A stretch of DNA of 64,000 nt from Hyaloscypha bicolor E. Lineage: Eukaryota > Ascomycota > Leotiomycetes > Helotiales > Hyaloscyphaceae. The translations under genes and the position numbers were made by a program. Positions 48,526 to 59,134 of the stretch are shown here, one piece after another (within the stretch, counting starts at the first letter, position 1; each line of letters starts with the position of its first letter). The notes below the pieces were generated by a model, which saw only the letters and a list, made by a program, of their open reading frames with translations, made no database searches and was not told where the DNA came from. The stretch spans positions 640,152 through 704,151 of the forward strand of contig NW_020194563.1 of assembly GCF_002865645.1 (NCBI RefSeq), in the 5' to 3' direction.

Positions 48526-48700
48526 ACGTGACTTTCGTGAAATATTTTGGCGTTTTGTATGGTCAGAAATCAAAAAAGTAAGTATAAAAAGTTTATGATT
48601 ATAATCACGTGCAGCCTCGTATACTATACGAGATGTGATTTTTTTACTCTTACAAAACGCCAAAATTTCTATGCGAGCTCGTATAAAAATGGTCACGTGC
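48526..48700. repeat. MITE-like inverted repeat with CACGTG sites
   Basis: The left arm at 48539-48559 (GAAATATTTTGGCGTTTTGT) is inverted at 48651-48669, with a 2-base difference. The centre holds the palindrome CTCGTAT-ACT-ATACGAG (48616-48632). CACGTG hexamers lie at 48526, 48605 and 48694, two of them just outside the arms in mirrored context (ACACGTGAC and GTCACGTGC). Size and structure fit a small non-autonomous inverted-repeat element in AT-rich DNA. No target duplication was found. Confidence 0.65.
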
Positions 48701-49225
48701 TTTGTAACTTCTGTAATATTAAAGGTATTAAAAATCGGAGACCAAGGAAATAATTACTATAAGATATACGATAGTTCCGATTAATATGATTTATATCAAT
48801 TAGTATTTTGGTAGACTTTTTTTTTTGGGTCGCTTTTGGATCGGATCGACTGTACGGTGTTTTGCGCCTTCTTGGTGTCAGTCACGGGACAGTCACATGA
48901 TGACTGGCACATCTGCCTATTCGCAAGGGTGGCTGCAGAAGCCACGTGCCCAGTTATCCAGGGTGGCACGGGTTTGGGACATCAAGCAGTTGTTCCTCCT
49001 TCCGTGTCGATCTCCCCGAATAGGCAAAGAAGATTTCTTCCTCGCAAGCAGATGACGAAGGAAGCTTCACATTTGACGCCACTACCATATATACATCTGG
49101 TCCCGCATATCTAAGTACAGCCAAAATGTGAACAGAGGAAATAACACACAGCCCTTTGCTTGATATATGCACATGAAACTAGCCCTGACCATGCAGCTCG
49201 AGATCTCCTATCGGTGCACAATTAT
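48701..49225. other. Spacer downstream of the 7TM gene
   Basis: Contains two or more short ORFs without motifs (48825-49055, 48836-49114). Includes GTCACGGGACAGTCACATGATGACTGGCAC, a set of GTCAC/CAGTCA words with weak dyad symmetry. No gene is supported. Confidence 0.35.
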
Positions 49226-50130
49226 CTACCGACTCGGTACGTCAAAGACCGGGGTCAACACATCGGTTGATTTGTTTTCGTCACCTTCACTTGTAGTTCG
49301 TAGAGAGAAGTCAGTGTCTTGCATCCCCTGTTCGCGATCAGAGCCGGTATTATACGCTACCGCCCCTTTCTTCTCGAAATGGTAAATCATCAGGGAAATC
49401 CAAAGTGTATTAGAGAATAAGGAGATGACAGTTTGCCCCTAGAGACATTAGCAGTATTCGATGAAGAGTAACCATAACACTCACTAAGAGGACTTCTGTA
49501 ACTCCTGGAAGTAGTAGGGCTGCCACCGAGGCAGGCAATGTAGCTAGATTCAAGCTAAGAACGAAGGTTGAAACTTTGGCTGTCTTGAGGACGTTTCCTT
49601 CATGGATTTGACGAAGCGAGAAGCAAGCGGGAAAGCAATGAGCGGTAATAGTTGCAACAGCGACAAATATAAGACTTCTTTCCTCGTGATCGCCACGCAG
49701 GATAAAGGCAAAGGCCAACCAGAACAAGGCTAACACAGCGAGACTCATGAAGAAGAACACCCATGGGAAATATCTCCGAAAGTCCAAGAGGGGTGCACGA
49801 CCAAGGTATAGCCTCGAAGACATCATAGCCTGTATCTATGGTTAGTACGTGGGGATTTGCTTCTGGGAAAACACGCACGTGAATTGTGAGGCTTAGTAGA
49901 AGAGACAGGGCTTGTAGACCATGCAATATTGCCGGCTTGACCTCCTTCTCGTTATAAACAACAAGTATAACCTCGCCTGTAAAGATGCATATGATAAGAA
50001 TTACTTGGACAGAGAAGTACTTCCAAGACTTCCCCCGAGGGTGACGCCATTGGACGATAGCGTCTATAATATAAAGAAAAAGTATGAGAAATGCGAACAA
50101 GTACACTACGGTAGCAACTAGAGCGGCCAT
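49226..50130 (-). CDS. Putative se‌ven-transmembrane protein, 269 aa
   Basis: Exons 50130-49879, 49829-49485 and 49438-49226 join in phase (introns 49 and 46 bp, GTGCGT...TACAG and GTGAGT...CTCTAG). Seven hydrophobic helices are visible: LVATVVYLFAFLILFLYIID, FSVQVILIICIFTGEVILVV, AILHGLQALSLLLSLTI, FPWVFFFMSLAVLALFWLAF, LIFVAVATITAHCF, LNLATLPASVAALLLPG and VISLFSNTLWISLMIYHF. The cytoplasmic-like C-terminal tail of about 45 residues is Asp/Thr/Ser-rich. This matches the outline of fungal 7TM receptor-like or rhodopsin-fold proteins, but no Lys retinal site or receptor motif is evident, so ligand and role are unknown. It probably sits in the plasma membrane. Confidence 0.75.
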
Positions 50131-50331
50131 GACTGGAATGAGTGTAAGGCAATGATTGGTGAGAAGGTAAGCAGGTGCAATGGGGAACGAGGGGGGCGCA
50201 TGCAGATTGCCTCGTTCTGTAGGTTCTTCTTATACATCGAATTAGATCCCCACATTGGCTCGCTATCATGGCTTGATGTCGTTGCCGTAGGAGGCCTAGC
50301 CACATGGGGATCAGAAATCTCAATTTCTGCA

Positions 50332-50620
50332 GGGACCATGGCTTCGTGGTCCCTACTCCGTGCCTCATTCTTTCCAGGATCATGAGTCCATGGTCCCTGC
50401 GATTTCCAGAAATCATGGCTTTTTGCGGCCCTTTCGTTTTCCTTTCATGGATCATTACTCTGCGACCCTTTCCCTTTACCTTCCGGGACTAGCGGGACCA
50501 TGAGGCCATGGTCCCTGCGATTCCAGGGATCATTACTCTGCGGGCCCTTTCCCTTTACCTTCCGGGACTAGCGGGACCATGAGTCCATGGTCCCTACGAT
50601 TTTAGGGATCATAACCCGAT
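50332..50620. repeat. GGGACCATG palindromes and a 78-79-bp tandem repeat
   Basis: GGGACCATG...CATGGTCCC-type palindromes occur at about 50332, 50379 (partial), 50494 and 50573. From 50450 the palindromes are part of a tandem unit starting GATCATTACTCTGCG at 50450, 50528 and (partial) 50607. Each unit contains CCCTTTCCCTTTACCTTCCG. The array lies upstream of the 7TM gene, and a lone palindrome of the same type is at 43595. Confidence 0.8.
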
Positions 50621-50809
50621 TGGCAAATGTTGTGACCTATCTTCGCAGTTCAGTCTCGTGTTCAAGGCTCCAGTCCAATTGCATAGCACTATCGTTCATG
50701 GACCATGTTGTCTACGTGGGGTATCTTGATTGTTTCCCATGGCCAGTGCAACATGCGGAGCTGTGCATCCAGTTCAAAGCGTCATCTCTCCCACGCTCTT
50801 CGCACAATC

Positions 50810-52060
50810 CATCCATGATTGTTGAGGGGCTAGTGTACCGTTCTTTGGGGATAAGAATCCTATATACGATCCCCGATGTCTCCGCAATATTGCCTTAACT
50901 CAATTCAGATCTTAAGAAATTCAAGCCCTAGTGCCTCCCCAACATTGCCTTAGCGTTCCATTATTGCAGAACTGCAGTACATTGCTGCATGATGAGTTGA
51001 CGAAACCGTCTTGATTATTCAAGGATACTGCAAGCATGAGCTGCAGGTTCGATGAGCCACATCGATTGGCGAAGATGCCAGCTACAATCATGGACATATT
51101 CGTCCTGCAGATATGTGCTTCTCTCCGCGTTGTCCGCACGAGGGTACCATACGGAGAGAGGTCAATTGGTGGGACCCAGGGTCCTCCTTGCAAGCTATGA
51201 AAGACATCAACGGAATTTCATCCAGTTCAATGTATCGTTTCTCCCCGCGTTATCCGCGGGGAGAAGTGACGAAGCCATCATGATTATCCAGGGGCGTACA
51301 TCATACCTCAATCGTGGGCCGCCAGCCGCCTCGGGGATGAGGATCCTGTTGGAGAAAGAGTTCATGGCGTATCGATTCTGCGGTTCCCAAAAATGGAACG
51401 TCTCCGTGTGGTACCCTCTTCATTGTTGGTGCCTCCAATTGGTTAAGGCAATGCTGTAAAACATCGAAGCTCGTATGCAATATCCAGGTCCAAACGCTCC
51501 ACATCAATGTCTTACTTCCCCCACATTGCTGTATGGAGAATCGGCGAAGCCATCTTGATTATCCAGGCGCCAACGCATCATGCTGCGGCCGTGGGCTACA
51601 AGTGTATCCAAGGGATGAAGGAATCAGCGTCCCTAATCGACCGTCCCGCGCTGGCCGCGGAAGAATGGACTTCCGTTGCGGACAATGAGACGGAAACGAA
51701 CGAATATAACATATCCCCTCATTGCCTCAACTCAATCGAGACGGAAAGTGGTGGCTTCCTCCACTTCCATGCTTTCCCCAGAATAGCATTACCTCAACTG
51801 AGTTGAGCTCTCAAAGACGGAGAGGTCCTACCGAGTAGTTGGGACTGCAACATGCGTACCAGCACTCCGCTTCCATCTCCCCCACGCTGCCCGCATCGTA
51901 AACCAATAATTATTCAGGGGCAAGTGCACCGTGTCTCAGTTGTGTGCCTCGAGCTGCTTCGGGGATGGATCCTGCATACGAGCCCTGGTGTCTTTCCACA
52001 TTGCAGCATGAATCGGCGGGGTCATCTTGATTATCAAGGCGCTAACGCATAGTACTGCAG
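50810..52060. repeat. Diverged repeats of about 278 bp upstream of the AAA gene
   Basis: The phrase GAAGCCATCTTGATTATCCAGG and near variants recurs at about 50993, 51271, 51548 and 52021, with weaker copies at 50815 and 51905. The first three are 277-278 bp apart. CCCCGCGTTATCCGCGG-like and CCCCACATTGC-like words recur at matching offsets. Short ORFs across it (51052-51459, 51507-51806) change frame between units and have no domain, so I treat the array as non-coding. Confidence 0.6.
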
Positions 52061-52304
52061 CCGCGGGCCGTCAGTTCATCCAGGGGGTGAAGGAGTCAGC
52101 TTTCTTAATCAACGGTCCGGCGTTGGCCGCGCATGAATGGACCTCCAAATGAAGATATAAGGGCATAGATCCTCGCTGAGGTTTTGATCATCGCCTTCTG
52201 TGTTCCCCAACATCCAGCTCTTCAGACATCTTTCCGAACCTTCTCACTCCGTATACATCTTGTCCAGTACGTACCTAATAGCATCTATCATCCCAACGTT
52301 GACA

Positions 52305-54971
52305 ATGGCCCCAACAGAAATGGTTCACAACGGTCCCCCATTGTTCCCACCAGAGTCCACTACGCCACCGGATAGTCCACGTCTATTGCCTGTTATCGCA
52401 TTGAGCGATGACCAGGCCATGGAGATGGCAATTGCGACCGCCGCCATAAAGGTGGCTCCCCCGAACCCACCACCCTCGCCCGAAGCATCCGTTGTCAAGT
52501 GTCTCGAGCGTCTCGAGCGTCTCGAACAGCTCATCATTGAAGCAAAACTCTCGACCCCGGCTGGGAAATCCGAGGATCCCGTGCCTGTCGCCCCTGGAGG
52601 CAATCAGCCAGAGGACGTGGCAGCTGAAGCATCGAGGCTGGGATTCAAGACGGTGGACGAACGGTACGTCTCTAGCAATGTGCAAGTTCCAATCAGCTAA
52701 CAAGCTACTCTCATCTAGTTGGGACGGGAAGGCTCACACGTATGCGATTGTGGAATCTCTAAAACCAGCAGACCAGGTAACTGGACTAGACCTATACATT
52801 TTTGTAGTTCGTCGTCGAGTCGGTCAGTATATCAATGCTGCCTCATCTTCACTGGCTAACTGTAAATCTCCAGACAAGAAGACAAAGGTGACGACCTGTT
52901 ATGTCGATGTCAAATCAGAGCTTCTGCGAGATATTTTGAGAGATGTCCTGAATGATATCAAGGGGATTAGCCTGAACGAAAGCAAGCTTTCTGTAAGCTA
53001 TGCCTGCCCTGTATTGAGACCGGCTACTTACTCTAGACAAGGTCGAGCAGAACCTACTCTATACCACCCTTCCCGAGCTCGAGTTGTGCAAAAGCCGGAA
53101 TGAAATCGCTCCTCTCGATCAAGAAGGAACATTACATCTCGGATTGCTTGTGGACTACCTGAGAAGCGCATATGCAGATACGACCCAGAGTATACAGTCT
53201 CTACTACCCACCGGCGACATTACGTACGACCTGCTCTGGGCCCTCTTCAAGCCGAATGCCTTGGTCTATACCACATGCTCCGGAACACATAAGCCTCGAT
53301 GTGTCAGATACAACTTTGGCGGGGAGAAGAAAACCATGGCGGGCACGAAATACTGGAGTCTCGACTGCAGCTATCTGGGTTTCAATGGCGAAGACCTCGG
53401 CTTGTTCCCGATTGAATTGAAGATCGCCAAGTTCCGTGGGGCAAAGTATATCAAAGCCCTTGAGGCTTTCCCACTCCAATATCATGCGGAGGCCAGAACG
53501 GTTCGGGCCGACCTCCTTGGATGCGGACGGAAGTTCATGTCCTTGAGGGGCACTTACCATCGTTGCTACAATGGCAGTGCCTTTTACGTGCGTGATGGAC
53601 AACAGGTGGAAGTACGTATCGATGGTCGGATTATGGTTGATGCTGCCTGCTTTCGAAAGATGAATCCAAACTATTTCAGGCCGACAGTCATTAATCTAGA
53701 CCACGATTTTGACATTTCGGCCTTCCTTGAACCGTTTTGGGACACATACTCTGACGAGGCCTCCAGTGAAGCATCTTCTGACGATGGCTCGATTGTAACA
53801 TCTTTTGACCTGGCAAGTGAAACATCCCCTGACCAATGCGAAGGCAGCGTTGTGGGGCAGGCAGAGACGACAGACGAATTCCTCCTCATTTGCTGTCCCA
53901 CAGTGCCAGGGTTTAGCCTCAGACACAAGCTGTGGGGTAAGATTCTTCTCTCCTAGTAGCGCAAGGCGGTCAGGCTGATCTGCTTGGTGTATAGTTGAAT
54001 TCGCAGTTGCCGATATAAAGGAGATCGAGTGGTCCTCGGCGCCTTTCGACTGCCTAACCCTACCCGATGAGCAAAAAGAAACTATAATGGCTGTGACAGA
54101 GACCGAGGCCAGTCGCGATCCAGATCACGAATTTGACGACTTCGTTAATGGGAAGGGGCGTGGCGTCATTGTTCTTTTGCAGTACGATACCCCGATTATC
54201 GTCTTCTGATAAATACTGACATATAATTCAAGCGGCAATCCTGGGGTGGGAAAGACGTTGACCGCGGAGGCGATAGCAGAACATCGCCAGAAGCCGATAT
54301 ACTCTGTATGAGGACATGTCTCGCATTTCGATAGAATACACCTCGTCTAACATTTCTAGATATCTGCCGGAGACCTGCCGACCGATACAAGTCAGCTCGA
54401 GAGCCAGCTCTTTAAGATCTTTCAGGTTGCAAGACATTGGGATGCAATCCTGCTGCTCGATGAGGCAGACGTATTTCTCGAGAAGCGTGCACCCAAGGAT
54501 ATAGTCCGCAATGGCGTCGTCTCAGTGTTCCTCCGCACGATGGAATATTGCCAAGGGATCATGCTCCTTACAACAAACCGTGTAACTGAGTTCGATCCAG
54601 CAGCTCTTTCTAGAATTCATCTGAAGATGAAATATGACGACCTGAAGAGTAGTGCGAAAGGCGAGGTATGGAGGATTTTCCTCAGTCGGGCGTGTACCGC
54701 CTACGGAGATCCAATCATTTCCGATGGCGATTTGAAACGCCTGAGTAACGCTCATTTCAACGGTCGGGAGGTAAGGCCACTCGCTGCAGACCTCAAAGGG
54801 CATTGCTGACCGAGGAAACAGATCAGGAATACAATTGCTATAGCTCGTAAAATAGCTATTAAGCAGAAGAGTATTGTACTTTTCTCACACCTGGAGAAGG
54901 CTGTGGCCGCGAGCAAGGAGTTTCTGATCGAGTTCAATGGGCCAGACCATGTCAGTAGCGTTTTTCTCTAG
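52305..54971 (+). CDS. AAA ATPase with fungal N-terminal region, 765 aa
   Basis: Eight exons join in phase: 52305-52663, 52719-52822, 52874-52992, 53042-53936, 53995-54181, 54233-54305, 54360-54770 and 54822-54971; introns are 49-58 bp. The start GACAATGGCC has good context. Residues 1-115 are Pro-rich with a short coiled coil (ERLERLEQLI). The middle region (about 150-490) matches the outline of the domain that precedes AAA in this fungal family, with TKYWSLDCSYLGFNG and an acidic Ser/Asp stretch near 450. The AAA module has Walker A GNPGVGKT (about 556-563), Walker B ILLLDEADVFLE (Asp613-Glu614), sensor LLTTNRV and Arg finger SRIH (Arg664). It ends soon after the in-phase exon IRNTIAIARK. 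All key residues are intact, so it should bind and hydrolyse ATP. Its partner or substrate is unknown. A decayed paralogue is at 21.9-22.7 kb. Confidence 0.9.
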
Positions 54972-55283
54972 TGGGGGCATGGTATTATGGATGCGAAGGC
55001 TTTGGAGGATTGGTGTAGATTGTACAAATGGGCTTGTAGTCATGTTTCGGTGGGAAGGCGGTGTATAGACTCAGGGAAAGTGTACCAGATTGCAGATATA
55101 GGTGGTGTGTCTTTCTTTCTTTCGGCCACTTGTAGCCAGGGAGGAAAGCACGTTGATGAGGAATGCATAGGCAGGCACTGGTGCCATCCCCACATCAATT
55201 TTCTGCTTTTGTAAGACTGCAGGCTGCGTGAGTGCAATGTTGACCCGTATGTGACTTAGGGGTATTGGCGTCTCTGATCCCAT
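54972..55283. other. AAA-GT2 intergenic region
   Basis: The frame of the last AAA exon continues open for 80 codons beyond its TAG (54969-54971) to about 55214. The sequence (MDAKALEDWCRLYKWACSHV) has no known motif and may be chance or a former extension. Confidence 0.4.
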
Positions 55284-55292
55284 TATATATAT
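55284..55292 (+). promoter_or_regulatory. TATA-like element of the GT2 gene
   Basis: TATATATAT-type sequence (CATTATATATATGAGCC) lies about 75 bp upstream of the proposed ATG at 55367 in otherwise GC-balanced DNA. Confidence 0.4.
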
Positions 55293-55366
55293 GAGCCTTC
55301 TTCCCTCGTGTAAAATCTTCAAACGAGAGTCCTACCTCGACTCTGGTTCTAGCCGGCTTCTTTATC

Positions 55367-56786
55367 ATGTGGTCTACCGGTTTCGGAGTCGATTATCCAG
55401 GTTTGATGGGGTGTTGGTATTTCAAGTCCCTTACCCAGCCAAAATGGCGGTTTATCATCCTGTTGTGAGTGTTGCCATCCAAGTCTCGGCCGGAAGAATA
55501 TTGACATATTATTAAAGCATTGCACGCTACTTGGGGCTCGTCGTCAACACTATCGCTCACTGGCGATACAAGTCAATCCCCATCCCAAAAAGCCCGACTT
55601 ATTCCTGCAAAGATGTCACGATTATCCTTCCCACTATCTCTACCGATGTCGACGAGCTTCGACAGACGATACAGAGCATATTGACCTGTAACCCGTTCCA
55701 GATATTACTCGTCACTACAGAGCTTCAATACACCACTCTTCGGAAGTTTTCCAAATCAATAAACGCAAATAATCTCAAAGTCCTCAAAGCCCGGGATGCC
55801 AATAAACGCCTCCAAGTCTGCAAAGCCATCCCTCTCGTCAAGACCCGTATTACAGTCATGGCTGATGATGATGTTACATGGCCGAGTACTATCCTTCCTT
55901 GGCTATTAGCACCCTTCGAGAATGAGAAGATGGGCGGAGTCGGGACATGTCAACGAGTAAGACGTCTCGAAACCGGGACATTTATGGAGTGGTGTTATAA
56001 TTGGCTAGGTGCTGTATACATCGAACGACGCAACTTCGAAATATCGGCAACGCACTATATCGACGGAGGCACTTCATGCATGTCTGGAAGGACATGTTCT
56101 TTCCGAACTGAGATCTTACAGGATAAGAACTTCCTGTTAGGATTCACAACGGAGACATGGAGAGGGCATCTCCTCAATGCTGACGACGATAACTTTGTCA
56201 CACGCTGGCTAGTTGCAAAGAAATGGAAAACCTGGATTCAGTATAACCGGGAATGCGAGATTGAGACAACTCTTGAGAACAATCCCAAATTTCGCTGTCA
56301 GTGTAGCAGATGGGCAAGAAGTAATTGGAGAAGCAATTACACAAGTCTATTTATAGAAAGACATATCTGGCGGTAAGTCAAAACTCTACAGGAATGACAT
56401 TAGCAACTTAACTATTATATAGGCAACAGCCTTGGTCTACTTATGTTCTACATCTCTCTATGTTTACAAATTTTGCTATTATCCGCGATCCTTTGCTTCT
56501 TTGGTCATGCTATAATAGTACTTCATCCTTTGAAGATCGTGCAAAGATATCTTTACGCGTTGCTTTCTTAATCTGGTGGCTGGTTACTAAAAACATCAAA
56601 TTGATCGGGCTTTATAAGCGCAATATTCGGGACCTCCGATTTATACCAGTATCCATTTTCTTTACCTACTTCCATAGTTATATTAAGGCCCAGGCACTTT
56701 TTACTCTGAGCGAGGTATGATTTATCCTATTAATTAGGATATCTAGAATCTAATCTGTATTACAGATAAGCTGGGGAAGTCGATAG
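55367..56786 (+). CDS. GT2-family membrane glycosyltransferase, 421 aa
   Basis: Exons 55367-55464, 55518-56372, 56423-56714 and 56766-56786 join in phase (introns 50-53 bp). The N-terminus has a membrane segment spanning the first splice (FIILFIARYLGLVVNTIAHW). The catalytic domain carries VTIILPTIS, then ADDD (Asp149-151) for UDP-sugar/metal binding, NADDDN (Asp255-257) with the acceptor-side Asp, and QCSRW (Gln294-Trp298), the Q-x-x-RW motif of processive GT2 synthases. Hydrophobic segments follow (VAFLIWWLV, FIPVSIFFTYFHSYI), and the protein ends SWGSR. This is the layout of fungal hyaluronan-synthase/Cps1-like polysaccharide synthases. The sugar is unknown; membrane-bound export of a beta-linked polymer is inferred. 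All catalytic residues are present. The start is the first in-frame ATG of exon 1; an upstream in-frame TGA excludes a longer form. Confidence 0.9.
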
Positions 56787-57129
56787 AGGCGGAGAGTAAA
56801 GACTGAAGATTTAAGGTATTATGATTGTCAATAAAGGAACGGAAAAGCTGGTGAATATTGGGCATCGTTTTTGTATCTAGGCTTCTAATTGTAGCTTTCA
56901 TGGACATTCAAATTTTCCAGTATGTGGTCGGAGGGATTGCGAGGGGACGGTAGATAATTCAGCCCTGGTATCGTGCGTCTTCTATGGTAGTGCAGATCCG
57001 TCACCGCCCACGTGACCATTTCCTCGCTTAAATTTGAAAAAGGGGGGTTGCAGCTTCAATGGGAGTTTATTTTTGTGCCCTTCAGTCTTTGTAAAGGTCA
57101 AAATAGCCGCTTAGAATCGAGCACGCGGG
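56787..57129. other. Spacer, no gene
   Basis: AT-leaning to about 56,900, then balanced. CACGTG at 57010. It carries the 3' end of the GT2 gene and whatever promoted the SANT relic. Confidence 0.4.
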
Positions 57130-57693
57130 ATGTTGGAGGCGCTCTGTAGTGATCCGGCACAGCTGTGCCGAGCGAGGAGTCTCTTCAGCGAGCTTGGCCG
57201 ACTTATCGCAAGCATCGGCCATGTGGGGAAGATTGACGACTTCACCATCAAGCCGATGGAGCAACATTCGTTCCTCGTGACTGGTCTCAGCCGACATACC
57301 TCGTCCCAACCCTCGTCCGGCGGAGGGACTGTATCGACTACAGAGGGAGGCCGTATCCACAGAAATACGACGTGTACCCGACCCCAGGATGGCAGAGCCG
57401 TTGATGCCGGGGCTCTTGCACCGCGAAGCGAGCCGTCAAGCAGCGACGACGGTGGTGGATTGAGCGACAGCGATTCCGAGTCTAGCAGCGACGATGACGA
57501 ATATTCGAGCAAGGGCAAGCAGGGCCGTTCGAGCACGAGCAAGCACAGCCAATGGTCAGACCTAGACGAGTAGCGCTTGCTAGCATACAAGAAAGAGGAC
57601 AAGTCTTGGGAATGGATCTTCCGCAAATTCCCAGGCAGGATTCGGCCCGCAATATGTATACGCTGGAACATGATACGGCCCGGAGGCGAGTAG
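57130..57693 (+). pseudogene. SANT-domain protein relic, stop at the domain edge
   Basis: ATG at 57130 opens 147 codons: MLEALCSDPAQLCRARSLFS, a Gly/Thr-rich middle and a Ser/Asp-rich segment (SDSDSESSSDDDEYSSKGKQ), then WSDLDE and TAG at 57571. The same frame continues RLLAYKKEDKSWEWIFRKFP and IRWNMIRPGGE to TAG at 57691. WSDLDE-[Gln]-RLL...SWEWIF..FPGR is a SANT/Myb domain, so the first TAG is a Gln-to-stop change at its start. The Ser/Asp-rich part is like the decayed sequence after the chromo/SANT gene (41.8-41.9 kb), and the SANT is like that gene's C-terminus. Confidence 0.7.
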
Positions 57694-57701
57694 GCTTCCT
57701 C

Positions 57702-58554
57702 CCGCAGGTAAACAGGCGGTAGCTCAAGCTTTGTATGCCTACTTGTCCCTTGGCGTCTGCTGGGACGAACGTCTGATATCCTTCTGCCTGCTAGTCTCAA
57801 TGTGGGAGCAGGTATGGTCGAGGGAGGCGGTATTCAAGGCAAGGAGGATAGGGGATCAGATATATGGGTGAGATAATACAAAAGAAATAAAGAGGTTAAT
57901 ATTGGAAGGAGACATGAGGCGCTACGCCTTTACTGGAAACAATTAATATACTATCCATATTCATTGGTATCCTGGTATCACTGTCTCATACAGGACTCCT
58001 TGGAACCCATTTAATTAACTCGTTCTTTTCTGTAGTAGTTACGCTACTGGAGAACAAGCCTTGAGAACATATCCCAGGAGGTCGGGATAAGCTATAGACG
58101 CATTCCCACTAGACTTTGGAACGACTTGCTTGACCTTATCTCACAAGTTCCGTTAGTAAAACCTGTGAATAAACTGGGTTGGGAGTCGCCTGTATCGCCC
58201 CAGGAACTAATTAAGGTACTGCAACACTTCCACCGACGCCTTGTACCTACTACTCCGCCAGGTATCAAACCCCCAACGCCCGCGCCATCACCATTCGGCA
58301 GGCTTCCCCTCCACCTTATTCCGACTCAAGAAATCGAAAAACTCCTCAACCGACTCGAACATTACATCCAAGAAAGTAGACGCAGAAGAAAAATGCTGTT
58401 ACTCATGGGCGGGTTCAGAAGCGGGACACTGGGGATAGCTCGAAGGGGAAGAAAGCGTCACCAAGGAAGATCCGCACATGTGAAGAAGTACCGACTTGAG
58501 ACGACACAGTCTATGCCGATTATACTTGGGGCGGCTGGAGACGAGGTCGATTAA
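57702..58554 (+). CDS. Unidentified two-exon coding region
   Basis: A plus-strand frame just after the SANT relic reads QALYAYLSLGVCWDERLISF, LVSMWEQVWSREAVF and ARRIGDQIYG before a GTGAGA donor at 57868. After a possible acceptor near 58035 (TTCTGTAGTAG) another frame reads SLENISQEVGISYRRIPTRL, LGWESPVSPQELIKVLQHF, a Pro-rich linker and EIEKLLNRLEHYIQ to TAA at 58552. Phase across the intron was not settled, and no start codon is sure. Amphipathic helices suggest a folded protein but I do not recognise it. The part after about 58400 may be read in the wrong frame. Confidence 0.4.
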
Positions 58555-58570
58555 ACATCAAAGCAGCATA

Positions 58571-58840
58571 TCATTTCTGACCTGCAGTACGTCCGTGAAC
58601 CTTATATCCATTTTCTTGTTCACTCTCGCTGACTTTCGTCCATAGCTCCTTCTTCTCTCCCTTCACATCATACAATCCCTCCACCAACACCCGGTATAGA
58701 GGATTCTCGAGCTTGCTCTGCTGCTTTTCTTGGGAGAACTCTCAGACTTTAGGGTAATGAAAGACGGACTGGCACCCAAAATCAGATGTGGTCCGGTGTA
58801 GAAGTGAGAGTACAAATCTGCGACTCTCAGTTGAAGAAAT
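58571..58840 (-). CDS. C-terminal coding fragment, unidentified
   Basis: On the minus strand a frame from about 58840 reads SDFGCQSVFHYPKV, then TGA (probably a former Arg codon) and EFSQEKQQSKLENPLYRVLV, EGLYDVKGEKKELWTKVSES, ending GRTAGQK and a stop at 58573-58571. The charged helical end looks like genuine protein sequence. The 5' part is not recognisable and the gene is probably a remnant. Confidence 0.4.
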
Positions 58841-59134
58841 TCAAAGGGTGAAAAATGGACCGTCTTCTTTCTCTCCAAGGCAGTACCTGCGCTTCAATCT
58901 TGTTTCTGTCCCTAGATCCTTCCACGTGGAACTCAGCTAGACAGGTTATTGAGATAGCATTTATGTTGATCGCTATTTATTCGTGGGCAAATCGCATGAC
59001 TGTTTGCTTCAAATACAAAATGGGCCTTCGATCAACACCCTGCCGCCGTCCGAGCCCCACGCAGACCAGACCAGATGAGATGCTCCCTCAATGCTGCGTC
59101 ACCTACTGTCACGTCGAGGCAATGTGAGCTCAGG

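Noticed and set aside
52823..52873. Alternative 27-bp intron earlier in AAA exon 2 (GTAACTGG...TTTGTAG)
   Set aside because: Too short to splice and it breaks the frame that continues cleanly to FVVRRRV; the 51-bp intron at 52823-52873 restores VDKKTKVTT exactly.
54972..55214. In-frame open extension after the AAA ATPase stop as part of the gene
   Set aside because: Family members end soon after the last exon I assigned; no motif in the extension and no suitable intron to remove the TAG.
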